From the NCBI GenBank assembly GCA_018897395.1, contig JAHIKV010000195.1, positions 1 through 14,483 of the forward strand: a DNA stretch of 14,483 nt. The letters are read 5' to 3'. This document shows, piece after piece, positions 1 through 6,014 of the stretch. Numbering within the stretch: the first letter of the stretch is position 1; each line of letters opens with the position of its first letter. A program made the position numbers and the translations under genes. This stretch comes from Planctomycetota bacterium. Lineage in GTDB: Bacteria > Planctomycetota > Planctomycetia > Pirellulales > Thermoguttaceae. Below the pieces are notes generated by a model, which saw nothing but the letters and a program-made list of their open reading frames with translations, ran no database searches and had not been told where the DNA came from.

Positions 1-60
1 ACCTTGTCTCCCTCTCGGTCTCGGTTCATCAATCCTCTTGGAGGTAATACCACTAACCGG

Positions 61-138
<78 letters not shown>

Positions 139-195
139 CAAATATGATCAACTTATTCTGACGCGATACCTTAATACTGAACCTCTGACCTTCAC

Positions 196-235
196 GCCCG
201 GTGTGGAAAATAAATCCTCGCCGGGCTTTTTGTTT
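196..235 (+). terminator. Intrinsic terminator after the intron
   Basis: GCCCGG (196-201) pairs with CCGGGC (221-226) across a 19-nt loop and is followed at once by TTTTTGTTT. This is a Rho-independent terminator shape on the + strand. It would end transcription of the intron or of the interrupted upstream gene. The loop is longer than usual, so strength is uncertain. Confidence 0.55.
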
Positions 236-315
236 GCGCCGAGGTTGATTTGTACCGCCCGAACCCTTTTTCGTCGGCTTCCGTAGCAAGGAATGAGGGC
301 GTGAGGGCGAATCCC

Positions 316-555
316 ATGAGCAACAAACCAACAATCGCCGCGGAATGTGTGCTGATCGGCCGCGAGCATTGGGACGTTCCGGTTCGGGTGGAGTTGCGGC
401 CCTATCTGGATTTTGTCCGCCGGATGGACTGCCAGTTGCGCTGGTTGGCGATTCGATGGTCGCATGCCGCCTCACCCGCGGCCGGAAGCATCTGGGACGA
501 ACCTCGCGGAGTAGGCGTCGAAAGTCGTTCCCCCCAAAGGCGAGGTCCGCCGTAG
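316..555 (+). CDS. Small hypothetical protein, 79 aa
   Basis: I do not recognise this protein. The ATG at 316 has a GAGGG ribosome-binding site 8 nt upstream, which makes it preferable to the ATG at 250. The first 60 residues look like a real, mixed-charge soluble domain (REHWDVPVRVELRPYLDFV, then an amphipathic helix RMDCQLRWLAIRW). The last 25 residues are Arg/Pro/Ser-rich and may be read-through into non-coding DNA, so the natural C-terminus may be altered. It has no signal peptide or membrane segment. It sits alone between the intron terminator and a cluster of palindromes, on the opposite strand to the decarboxylase. Small proteins of this style occur in planctomycetes, but the family assignment is a guess. 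Confidence 0.4.
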   Translation: MSNKPTIAAECVLIGREHWDVPVRVELRPYLDFVRRMDCQLRWLAIRWSHAASPAAGSIWDEPRGVGVESRSPQRRGPP

Positions 556-556
556 G

Positions 557-615
557 GCTTGTCCCGGGCGCGGCTCGAAATCCGAGCCTCCCTGTCCGTG
601 CCGCGCCGGGCAAGT
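557..615. repeat. Palindromic element, CTTGTCCCGGGCGCGG type
   Basis: CTTGTCCCGGGCGCGG (558-573) is an imperfect reverse complement of CCGCGCCGGGCAAG (601-614). Between them lies a second hairpin, GGCTCG (572-577) with CGAGCC (583-588). It begins right after the stop of the small ORF and runs into the next palindrome. Confidence 0.6.
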
Positions 616-617
616 CC

Positions 618-693
618 GGGGGACTGGTCCATTTTTCGGCGAGAAAGCGCGTTTTGCCGACGAACCGTTGGCCGAAAACATGGACCTGTCCCC
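618..693. repeat. Palindromic element, GGGGAC...GTCCCC type
   Basis: The left arm at 618-640 starts GGGGGACTGGTCCATTTTTC. The right arm at 671-693 ends CATGGACCTGTCCCC. The arms are about 23 nt and complementary apart from one indel and the middle base. The same GGGGAC/GTCCCC ends with an adjoining ATTTT recur in the element at 4570-4649, so the two look like members of one dispersed family with different loops. Confidence 0.75.
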
Positions 694-717
694 TTCCCGT
701 GCCCAAGGATTTTGCCC

Positions 718-750
718 GGTTTGGGCGGCGGTTCAACTGCCGCCCAAACC
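718..750 (-). terminator. Perfect 12-bp hairpin downstream of the arginine decarboxylase
   Basis: GGTTTGGGCGGC (718-729) pairs without mismatch with GCCGCCCAAACC (739-750) over a 9-nt loop. It lies 19 nt past the stop of the decarboxylase gene on the - strand, where a terminator would be. No clear U-run follows, so it may be a transcript-stabilising hairpin or another palindromic repeat. Confidence 0.5.
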
Positions 751-768
751 GCATTATTACATGGCCGA

Positions 769-1323
769 TTAGAAAATGAACACGGCCGCGGCAACCACCG
801 TCGTCCACAGTCCGTCTTTGTTTCCCTCGGCGGTCTGGACGCAGGCGCGGGTGTTGACGATCTTGCCGGACATGTGGTAGATTTCTTTCCGCTTGTCGTA
901 AGCGGTTTCTGGATCGAATTCGATGCCCAGCGTGGTGGCCAGCATGGTGGCGGCCATGTCCTCGACCAAGTCGCGCAACCGCGGCTCGGAGATTCCGAAG
1001 TCGTGATGTTCCGAGATGTACCCGTATTGTTCGCCCTGGGCGGGGACGGCCAGGCCGACGCCCGCTCCAACCATGCGCGACGGCTCGTTGGTCGCTGCCT
1101 CGGCCAACACGACGTGGACGATCTGGCCGGGCTGCAATTTCGTCAGGCCACGGCTCTTCGGGATTACCTTGCAGTGCGGCGGAAAGATGCTGGAAACCCG
1201 GACGAGATTGAAAACCTCGATGCCGGCGTCCCTCAACGCCAACTCGAAACTCTGCAACCTGGTCCGGTGTTTGCCGACTCCTTTGGTGAAGAAGACCTTT
1301 TTGGGTACGAAAGGTTCGCCCAC
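769..1323 (-). CDS. pdaD: Pyruvoyl-dependent arginine decarboxylase
   Basis: Converts arginine to agmatine and CO2, the first step of the agmatine route to putrescine. Members of this family use a pyruvoyl group made by self-cleavage at a serine instead of PLP. The 184-aa length fits. The sequence NLVRVSSIFPP (39-49) is the family's cleavage motif; cleavage would fall between S44 and S45, with S45 becoming the pyruvoyl group and two subunits resulting. GYISEHHD (101-108) carries the conserved acidic active-site residue (E105). The C-terminal half, GKIVNTRA and GLWTTVVAAAVFIF, also matches the family. The start is GTG at 1323, with a perfect AGGAGG 8 nt upstream. The agmatinase and DHS-like genes that would use its product lie 3.4-5 kb away on the other strand. 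A 12-bp hairpin follows the stop. Assignment is by motif and overall resemblance. Confidence 0.93.
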   Translation of the reverse strand: MGEPFVPKKVFFTKGVGKHRTRLQSFELALRDAGIEVFNLVRVSSIFPPHCKVIPKSRGLTKLQPGQIVHVVLAEAATNEPSRMVGAGVGLAVPAQGEQYGYISEHHDFGISEPRLRDLVEDMAATMLATTLGIEFDPETAYDKRKEIYHMSGKIVNTRACVQTAEGNKDGLWTTVVAAAVFIF

Positions 1324-1442
1324 TTCGGTGTCCTCCTGGGGCTAGAGGCGGAAAGGGTTGGAAACTTCTCGAGCCGGATTTTCGGCAGGGCGCATAAGTT
1401 ACCCGATTCGCCCCCGCCCCGCAAGCAGCCCGCCGAAATTAT

Positions 1443-1643
1443 TCAGAGGGGGTTGCATTTGCCCGCCTCAAAATCGGCCCGAGCTTTCTCCATCAGGGAC
1501 CGCAATGGCCCCGACTTCTGGTCCCGCTCAATCCGGCGGTCCCATCGCTCCTCCTCATACTGCTCAAACCAGGAAGAGAACGCGCCGAACTCCTCCTCGG
1601 GAAGGGCGCGGACCGCTTCTTGTGCTTCAACGATGCCGCTCAT
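1443..1643 (-). CDS. Orphan antitoxin-like small protein, 66 aa
   Basis: A short acidic protein with the pattern ALPEEEFGAFSSWFEQYEEE, then WDRRIERDQKSGPL and a final KARADFEAGKCNPL. Small antitoxins encoded beside RelE/ParE-like toxins commonly look like this (a 'leu-pro-glu-glu' start, a W-D-x-x-I-E core, and a charged AxxDxxxGK tail). No toxin follows: the 119 bp between its stop and the decarboxylase start at 1323 hold no plausible ORF. It may be an orphan or a remnant, or may act on a toxin elsewhere. GAGGGGG lies about 10 nt before the ATG. It could be co-transcribed with the decarboxylase. Resemblance is from memory of the family, so function is inference. Confidence 0.6.
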   Translation of the reverse strand: MSGIVEAQEAVRALPEEEFGAFSSWFEQYEEERWDRRIERDQKSGPLRSLMEKARADFEAGKCNPL

Positions 1644-1772
1644 TGTTTTACCCCCTCTTGGCCAGCTCCTGATCTAGGCCTATTAGGATCGTACCGCAAG
1701 CAATGTTCACGGGCAACCCATCCTGCCGCACGGACGCCGGTCGCAATTCCCCCGGAATCTCGCGCCGGCTAC

Positions 1773-1800
1773 TTGACAAACCCCCGCCATTGACGATAAT
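1773..1800 (+). promoter_or_regulatory. Putative sigma-70 promoter
   Basis: TTGACA (1773-1778), a 16-bp spacer and GATAAT (1795-1800) form a near-consensus vegetative promoter pointing rightward, in an AT-richer patch upstream of the accessory block. The next real gene on this strand, the lipoprotein, starts 260 nt on, past two repeat segments. Only the sequence match supports it. Confidence 0.4.
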
Positions 1801-1855
1801 TTAGCCTTACGCTGGGTGATGTGTCCGTACCATTATCGGGTTATTGATAGGAATG

Positions 1856-2011
1856 GAAAAGAGCTGCGTCCCCTTTTCTGCTCTTGCGTTTGAAATTTGA
1901 CGCCAAGGGGTGTCGAGTGCGCACTTGCACGTCGTTCCGCACAATCACCGCCAGGCCGATGACCGTCTGCTCAAACCTAGTGAGCCTAATGACTAAGTGC
2001 GCTCTGACCCC
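1856..2011. repeat. Left repeat cluster: GCAGCTC repeat and half GGGGTC element
   Basis: Positions 1856-1876 (containing AAAAGAGCTGCGTCCCC) are an exact 21-nt reverse complement of 3828-3848. Positions 1984-2011 (ending GTGCGCTCTGACCCC) are an exact 28-nt reverse complement of 3878-3905. The stretch between, 1877-1983, holds no gene I can support; the antisense ORF over it is repeat read-through. Only one arm of the GGGGTC palindrome is here, so this copy is incomplete. Confidence 0.75.
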
Positions 2012-2061
2012 AAAACTTCCCACTTCATTACACTTCAAACAAGGTGAGAAGCGAGGTCGCC

Positions 2062-2301
2062 ATGAGGTTCGCAGCATTTCTTTTCGTGGTAGTGTGTTCT
2101 GGTGCATTGTTGGGCTGCTCAAATTCGTCTTCTCCATCCGACAGATCCGGTTCATACCACTTCTCGAGCGACGAAGAGCGATTGGAGTGGCGGAGCAAGA
2201 ACAAGCTGCCGATGACTGATGAGGATGTGAAGTACGAGCAGCGAAAAATCATAGAGCAGGATATGAAACGGAGAGCATCGGAACGATCGGTCGGACGATG
2301 A
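2062..2301 (+). CDS. Small putative lipoprotein, 79 aa
   Basis: The N-terminus is a lipoprotein signal: MR, a hydrophobic stretch FAAFLFVVVCSGA, and the lipobox LLGC with the lipidated cysteine at residue 19. The mature part is a short, strongly charged peptide. It has a Ser-rich linker (SNSSSPSDRSGS), then a hydrophilic, probably helical tail rich in Glu, Lys and Arg. I recognise no domain. The ATG at 2062 is chosen over the upstream ATG at 2044 because GAGG lies 5 nt before it and because the signal peptide starts there. It lies between the left repeat cluster and the ATPase, about 230 bp from it, so joint transcription is uncertain. Confidence 0.6.
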   Translation: MRFAAFLFVVVCSGALLGCSNSSSPSDRSGSYHFSSDEERLEWRSKNKLPMTDEDVKYEQRKIIEQDMKRRASERSVGR

Positions 2302-2345
2302 TTATGCGAGGGAGTTGAGTAGAGTCGAGAGGTGGGGGGAGATTT

Positions 2346-2447
2346 GGGGTCAGAGCGCCGGGTGCCACTGCTGGCTTGTCCAGCAGGCGGTCAGAGCGCA
2401 CTTAGTCATTAGGCAGATTCTGCCATTGACTAAGTGCGATCTGACCC
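2346..2447. repeat. Palindromic repeats upstream of the ATPase
   Basis: Three pieces lie in the gap between lipoprotein and ATPase. First is a truncated GGGGTCAGAGCGCC (about 2347-2360). Second is a hairpin, CTGCTGG with CCAGCAG, around 2368-2386. Third is a full palindrome at 2389-2447: GGTCAGAGCGCACTTAGTCA at left, TGACTAAGTGCGATCTGACC at right, with an inner GGCAGA/TCTGCC hairpin. The third piece is a diverged copy of the element at 3878-3939. Confidence 0.75.
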
Positions 2448-2527
2448 TAAGTTTCCCTTTTGTTAGACGATCTAAACAATGTTAGGCGGCAACGACTTCT
2501 GGGAACCGATTTCAACAAGGAGTCCAC

Positions 2528-3751
2528 ATGTACATTCGCGACCTGAAGATTCGAAACTACCTCGTTCATCAAGACACGGCGGTTAGCTTGAGCCCGCTGA
2601 CTGTATTTGTCGGGCCTCACGGAGGTGGAAAATCAGCTCTGTTCGATGCCATGCTCAACTTCTCGATGGTGTCGCGCGGCAATCTGCGGCAAGCGTTCGG
2701 TCCTTACCCGTATTCGTTTAGGGCGACGATACACAGAGCCGCCAGCAAGGTCTCCAGGATTGGGTACGAGGTATCGTTAGCCAGGAGCAAGGAAGACAAC
2801 AAATTCCTGGAGTACAAAATCGACTACGCTCAGACGGGTACCGCGGAGGACGAGCCCGCGTTCAGCATTCCGAACGAGCGCGTGACGAATCAGCCTGAGA
2901 ATGTCGTCCTTTTTGATAGGGACAATCCGGATACCTTTCCGATCACCCGTAGCGTTGAACTACAGAACGACCGCAGCCTCTTCGCAGCCATCCGTCAGGC
3001 TAAACTGGCCGGCAGCATCATCGACGCGGATGACCTCCTCAGTTACTGCACCGAACAGATCAGCCGGTTTAACAAGTTCAGGCTTGATCCAGTTGTGTTG
3101 GCACAGCCTTCGCGCCTGCCGGATCCCAGCCGAGCCGCTGCGCCCAGGCTCGGATATCACGGTGAGGATTTAGCCGCCACGCTGTACAATCTCAGCGAGG
3201 CGAAGGACTCTACGCTGGAGGCCATCTACGAGAAAGTAGCCGCCATCGATCCACAGTTCGTCAGCTTCGAATTCAACGCGGTTGGCACCGAACGAATTGC
3301 GTTTGCCGCAAGGTATTCGGACACACGCCAGCTCGTGCCCTCCGTTCGCCTGTCCTCGGGAACCTTGATCTACTTGGGACTGATCACTCTGGTGTCGACC
3401 TCGAACAGGCCACCAGTCTTGATGATCGAAGAGCCGGAGAACGGCCTGACCCCGCAAGCAGTCAAGTTGTTCTACGCTGCGGTGCGGGAACTGGCCTACA
3501 ACGATAACCCAGAGCAGCGGAGCCAAGTGTTGATATCCTCACACAGTCCGTATGTGATTTGCGAGGCATGGAATGGCGAGGATCGGGATTTCATTCACCA
3601 GGTAAAAGTAGTCGACGGCAAGGCTAAGATTCGCAAGTTCGGAACGGTCGTGGCCGAGCAGGGAATCCATCTGCGGAAGGACAAGATTGGCGATCGAACG
3701 ATTCTAGGATTGGTAAACGCCGAGGAGATCATGGCGGGATACTTATCCTGA
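2528..3751 (+). CDS. AAA-family (RecF/SMC-like) ATPase, possible defence gene
   Basis: A single-domain ABC/SMC-type ATPase of 407 aa, resembling the 'predicted ATPase' (AAA_21/COG4637-like) group. Visible motifs are an N-terminal KIRNYLVHQD strand, Walker A GPHGGGKS (29-36; the usual Asn is His31), signature LSSGTL (275-280), Walker B VLMIEEPENG (297-306, E302 being the likely catalytic base) and H-loop SSHSP with H339. The insert between Walker A and signature (about 40-270) has no recognisable coiled coil. No TOPRIM or nuclease domain follows the H-loop, unlike OLD or GajA proteins. AAGGAG 5 nt before the ATG fixes the start. Related ATPases often work with a small partner in anti-phage or DNA-repair modules, but no partner follows here. 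The gene is less GC-rich than its neighbours by eye and has palindromes on both sides, which suggests acquisition. The biological role is unknown. Confidence 0.85.
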   Translation: MYIRDLKIRNYLVHQDTAVSLSPLTVFVGPHGGGKSALFDAMLNFSMVSRGNLRQAFGPYPYSFRATIHRAASKVSRIGYEVSLARSKEDNKFLEYKIDYAQTGTAEDEPAFSIPNERVTNQPENVVLFDRDNPDTFPITRSVELQNDRSLFAAIRQAKLAGSIIDADDLLSYCTEQISRFNKFRLDPVVLAQPSRLPDPSRAAAPRLGYHGEDLAATLYNLSEAKDSTLEAIYEKVAAIDPQFVSFEFNAVGTERIAFAARYSDTRQLVPSVRLSSGTLIYLGLITLVSTSNRPPVLMIEEPENGLTPQAVKLFYAAVRELAYNDNPEQRSQVLISSHSPYVICEAWNGEDRDFIHQVKVVDGKAKIRKFGTVVAEQGIHLRKDKIGDRTILGLVNAEEIMAGYLS

Positions 3752-3772
3752 CCTGGCTCGGAGTTGCCGTCG

Positions 3773-3848
3773 GGAGACTTGGGGTCAGAGCGCCGTTCGG
3801 GAGACTTGGATGATAAAGGGGGATGATAAAGGGGACGCAGCTCTTTTC
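3773..3848. repeat. Direct repeats and GCAGCTC repeat after the ATPase
   Basis: CGGGAGACTTGG occurs twice (about 3771-3782 and 3798-3809), the first followed by a truncated GGGGTCAGAGCGCCG. GATGATAAAGGGG is also doubled (about 3810-3834). The copy at 3828-3848 (GGGGACGCAGCTCTTTTC) is the exact inverse of 1856-1876. No gene is visible here. Confidence 0.65.
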
Positions 3849-3877
3849 GGGAAGAATTGGGAAATTGGTGGGAAATT

Positions 3878-3939
3878 GGGGTCAGAGCGCACTTAGTCAT
3901 TAGGCGGATTCTGCTATTGACTAAGTGTGCTCTGACCCC
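3878..3939. repeat. 62-bp palindrome, GGGGTCAGAGCGC type
   Basis: GGGGTCAGAGCGCACTTAGT begins the left arm (3878-3900) and the right arm (3918-3939) ends GTGTGCTCTGACCCC. The arms match over about 22 nt with one mismatch and enclose a short loop. This is the best-preserved of the copies at 1984, 2389 and here. It lies between the ATPase and the toxin-antitoxin-like pair and could fold into a long hairpin in RNA. Confidence 0.8.
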
Positions 3940-3976
3940 ATGTCTATACGACCGTGAGGGCCGACGGCCACCTCGG

Positions 3977-4237
3977 TTACACTCCTTCAGACGCCACAAT
4001 GATGACTCGCGAATGCTCCGTCAGTTCCACGGCGGGATCGAGGGGGCGCACCAAGCCGTTCTCCACGACACCCACTACGGCCAAGGGGCGGCGGCGCGGC
4101 TGTTGCAGGTGCTTTTCCACGGGCAACGACACAGCGTCGCTCGGCAAGTTCAGTGCGCCCAAGGTTGACTCTGTTGCGATCTGCTCGTCTCGGGCTCGAC
4201 GTGCAGGGCTCCGCTTGTCGGCTGCGGGACTGGTCAT
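3977..4237 (-). CDS. Antitoxin-like protein (DUF104-like end), 86 aa
   Basis: Second gene of a two-gene unit, 17 nt after the stop of the 85-aa protein. The N-terminal 50 residues are charged and probably flexible. The C-terminal part, VVENGLVRPLDP then LTEHSRVIIVAS, has the 'xxENGxxRPLxP...Vxxxx' pattern of small AF2212/DUF104-type antitoxins, which form a compact beta fold. AAGGGA lies a few bases before the ATG. The role, neutralising the upstream protein, is inferred from gene order and this pattern; no DNA-binding motif is obvious. Confidence 0.65.
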   Translation of the reverse strand: MTSPAADKRSPARRARDEQIATESTLGALNLPSDAVSLPVEKHLQQPRRRPLAVVGVVENGLVRPLDPAVELTEHSRVIIVASEGV

Positions 4238-4254
4238 GGTATATCCCTTTCAGT

Positions 4255-4512
4255 TCAATACGCGGTGATCACGAAGATTGGCGATTCGCCCAAGTCGCTA
4301 AAGATGTCGGGGATTTCATCGTCTTCCCGGTCATACCGCCAAATTATCCAGATGCGGCGGCCGGCCGGCGTCGCAGCGAACATCTGGAACGATCCGTCCT
4401 TGCGTTGCTGGAGGTGGAAAACACGGTCGAATGCAGCCTCGACCTCGTTGGCCGAAAGGCCGTGAGCATCGATCTTCTGTAGATTCCAGTCGATCCATGT
4501 GAACTGTCTCAT
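4255..4512 (-). CDS. Toxin-like small protein, 85 aa
   Basis: First gene of the pair on the - strand. It has the shape of a BrnT/RelE-like small toxin: WIDWNLQKIDAHGLSANEVE at the start, then FQMFAATPAGRRIWIIWRYD and an acidic REDDEIPDIF before the hydrophobic end FVITAY. The WN..KI..HGLS..EVE...F part recalls the 'W...K...NxxKHGVSFEEA..VF' opening of BrnT RNases, and the order toxin-then-antitoxin also matches BrnTA. The ATG at 4512 has GAGGG about 8 nt upstream. Catalytic residues cannot be assigned with confidence. It could equally be a non-toxic conserved planctomycete protein. Confidence 0.65.
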   Translation of the reverse strand: MRQFTWIDWNLQKIDAHGLSANEVEAAFDRVFHLQQRKDGSFQMFAATPAGRRIWIIWRYDREDDEIPDIFSDLGESPIFVITAY

Positions 4513-4569
4513 GCGCTGGTTCCCTCGTCCACACTGTCAAGATAGTCCACCATGGCAGTAGGGCACCAG

Positions 4570-4649
4570 GGGGACAGTCCCATTTTCGCGGCGGTCAAGC
4601 CAATTCATGCGGCAATGCTCCTCGCGCCGCGAAAATTGGGACAGTCCCC
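4570..4649. repeat. 80-bp palindrome, GGGGACAGTCCC type
   Basis: GGGGACAGTCCCATTTTCGC starts the left arm (4570-4593); the right arm (4625-4649) ends with TTGGGACAGTCCCC after CGCCGCGAAAA. The arms are 24-25 nt with one indel and one mismatch, around a 31-nt loop. It lies between the divergent toxin-like and DHS-like genes. TTGGGA in its right arm and TATAAA at 4661-4666 are 19 bp apart and could act as a weak promoter for the DHS-like gene. Confidence 0.8.
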
Positions 4650-4743
4650 TGTGAACGCACTATAAATGGTATCGGCGAAATCATGGCGAGTCAAGCAACC
4701 GGACGCCCTTGACAATCCGCGGCGAATGCCCTGAAATGGGGCC

Positions 4744-5826
4744 ATGACGCGAGAACTGCACGACGGCCGCGAAGACGGCCTGCAACCGCTCGAATCGCTC
4801 GATGTACGCCGCGCCGAAGGTTTCGCCGACCTGCTCCGCCGAATGAGCCGCACCGCTTTCGGAGGACGCGAATTGGGCGAAGCCTTTGAAGTGCTCTCGG
4901 CAATGGCGGCCGATCCGCAATGCCTCATCGTGGTCACGCTCTCCGGCGCCATGACCGTGGCGAAGATGGGCCGCCTGCTGTGCGAAATGATCGACGAAAA
5001 CCTGGCCCACGTCGTCATCAGCACCGGCGCGATCATGGCCCACGGGCTGTCCGAAGCCACCGGCGGCGCCCACTTCAAGCACGACCCGAGAATCCCCGAC
5101 AGCCAACTCTATAAGTGGGGCTACAACCGCGTGTATGACACCGTGGAGCTAGAGGCCAACCTGCTCCGCGGGGAGGAATTGGTTTCACGGGTCATCGCCG
5201 ATTGGGACCCGCATCGACCGATGTGTTCCTGGGAGTTGAATCGAGAGATCGGCCGCCGGCTGCACGACGAAGGGCAGATGCCCAGCATCCTCGGCTGCGC
5301 CTATCGACGGAATGTGCCGGTCTACGTGCCGGCGTTCACGGATTCCGACATTGGCCTGGGCGTGGCCAGCGAATTTCTGAGCCGGAAGAGCGCGCCGAGA
5401 CAAGAAAACGACCTGGAAAAATTCTTCGCCGACGTGCCGCCGTACAATCCGTTCCTCGACCTGCACGACTACACGCGGCGAATCCTTGCCGCCAAGCGGC
5501 TGGGTATTTTTACCGTCGGCGGCGGAGTGCCGCGGAACTGGGCTCAACAGATCGGACCGTTCATCGACATCCTAAACATGCGTATGGATGCCCGGCTTTC
5601 CGCCCCGCGCTTCCATTACGCCGTGCGAATATGCCCCGAACCGGTCCACTGGGGCGGACTGAGCGGTTGCACCTACACCGAAGGCGTGTCGTGGGGAAAA
5701 TTCGTCAGCCGCGAGGAAGGGGGGCGATTCGCCGAGGTCCACTGCGACGCAACAATCGCATGGCCCCTGCTGATACGCGCGATACTGGAAAGAAAAGCGG
5801 AGGGTGGAGGAGGAAAACTCGTTTAG
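4744..5826 (+). CDS. Deoxyhypusine-synthase-like protein, probable homospermidine synthase
   Basis: An NAD-dependent aminobutyl transferase of the deoxyhypusine synthase (DHS) fold, 360 aa. Bacteria lack eIF5A, and a bacterial homologue (SpeY of Anabaena) is needed for homospermidine synthesis, so the likely reaction is putrescine-based homospermidine formation. TEGVSWGKF carries the residues equivalent to human DHS E323, W327 and K329 (E313, W317, K319), so the lysine that forms the imine is kept. GGGVPRNWAQQ (259-269) replaces human GGGVVKHH, changing catalytic H288 to Asn265. HWGGLSG (302-308) stands where human DHS has its amine-binding aspartates. NAD-site-like segments are LSGAMTVAKMG (66-76) and STGAIMAHG (93-101). 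The agmatinase lies 188 bp downstream. Its TAG stop falls in a palindromic repeat. The family is certain, the product less so. Confidence 0.88.
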   Translation: MTRELHDGREDGLQPLESLDVRRAEGFADLLRRMSRTAFGGRELGEAFEVLSAMAADPQCLIVVTLSGAMTVAKMGRLLCEMIDENLAHVVISTGAIMAHGLSEATGGAHFKHDPRIPDSQLYKWGYNRVYDTVELEANLLRGEELVSRVIADWDPHRPMCSWELNREIGRRLHDEGQMPSILGCAYRRNVPVYVPAFTDSDIGLGVASEFLSRKSAPRQENDLEKFFADVPPYNPFLDLHDYTRRILAAKRLGIFTVGGGVPRNWAQQIGPFIDILNMRMDARLSAPRFHYAVRICPEPVHWGGLSGCTYTEGVSWGKFVSREEGGRFAEVHCDATIAWPLLIRAILERKAEGGGGKLV

Positions 5827-5995
5827 CCCCGGCGCCCACGCCGGGTGCGGGGGTGCAGTGGCAAATAGTCCATTCGGTCCCGGCGTATGCGCCGAAGCTA
5901 AACCATCGGCATCCTCCCAATATCATGCATATCCTTTTAGACGGCTTCCGTAATCCCTCTTCCGCTCACGCGCCGCGTGGACGCGGCGGCTAAAC
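5821..5995. repeat. Three REP-like copies, GTTTAGC foot
   Basis: Fills most of the 188-bp gap between DHS-like gene and agmatinase. The copies are: GTTTAGCCCCGGCGCCCACG plus CCGGG (5821-5845, +); its diverged inverse ending GCCGAAGCTAAAC (5879-5903, -); and another inverse ending GCGGCGGCTAAAC (5971-5995, -). Each is a GC hairpin with a GTTTAGC foot on one side, the design of REP elements. The first copy contains the stop codon of the DHS-like gene. Confidence 0.78.
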
Positions 5996-6014
5996 GGCAT
6001 CCACCCTGATTACC

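Noticed and set aside
559..1677. Long + strand ORF of 372 aa
   Set aside because: It lies antisense to the arginine decarboxylase and the antitoxin-like gene and has low-complexity composition typical of GC-rich shadow frames.
1841..2155. Minus-strand ORF of 104 aa containing GVRAHLVIR
   Set aside because: It is translation of the dispersed GGGGTC repeat; the same GVRAHLV peptide appears in other spurious ORFs over the repeat at 3878.
1856..3939. Possible CRISPR array from the recurring repeats
   Set aside because: The repeats are palindromes in both orientations with irregular spacing and genes between them; no regular spacer pattern.
5202..5993. 263-aa ORF on the + strand
   Set aside because: It overlaps the DHS-like gene in another frame, is very Arg/Pro-rich, and runs into REP elements.
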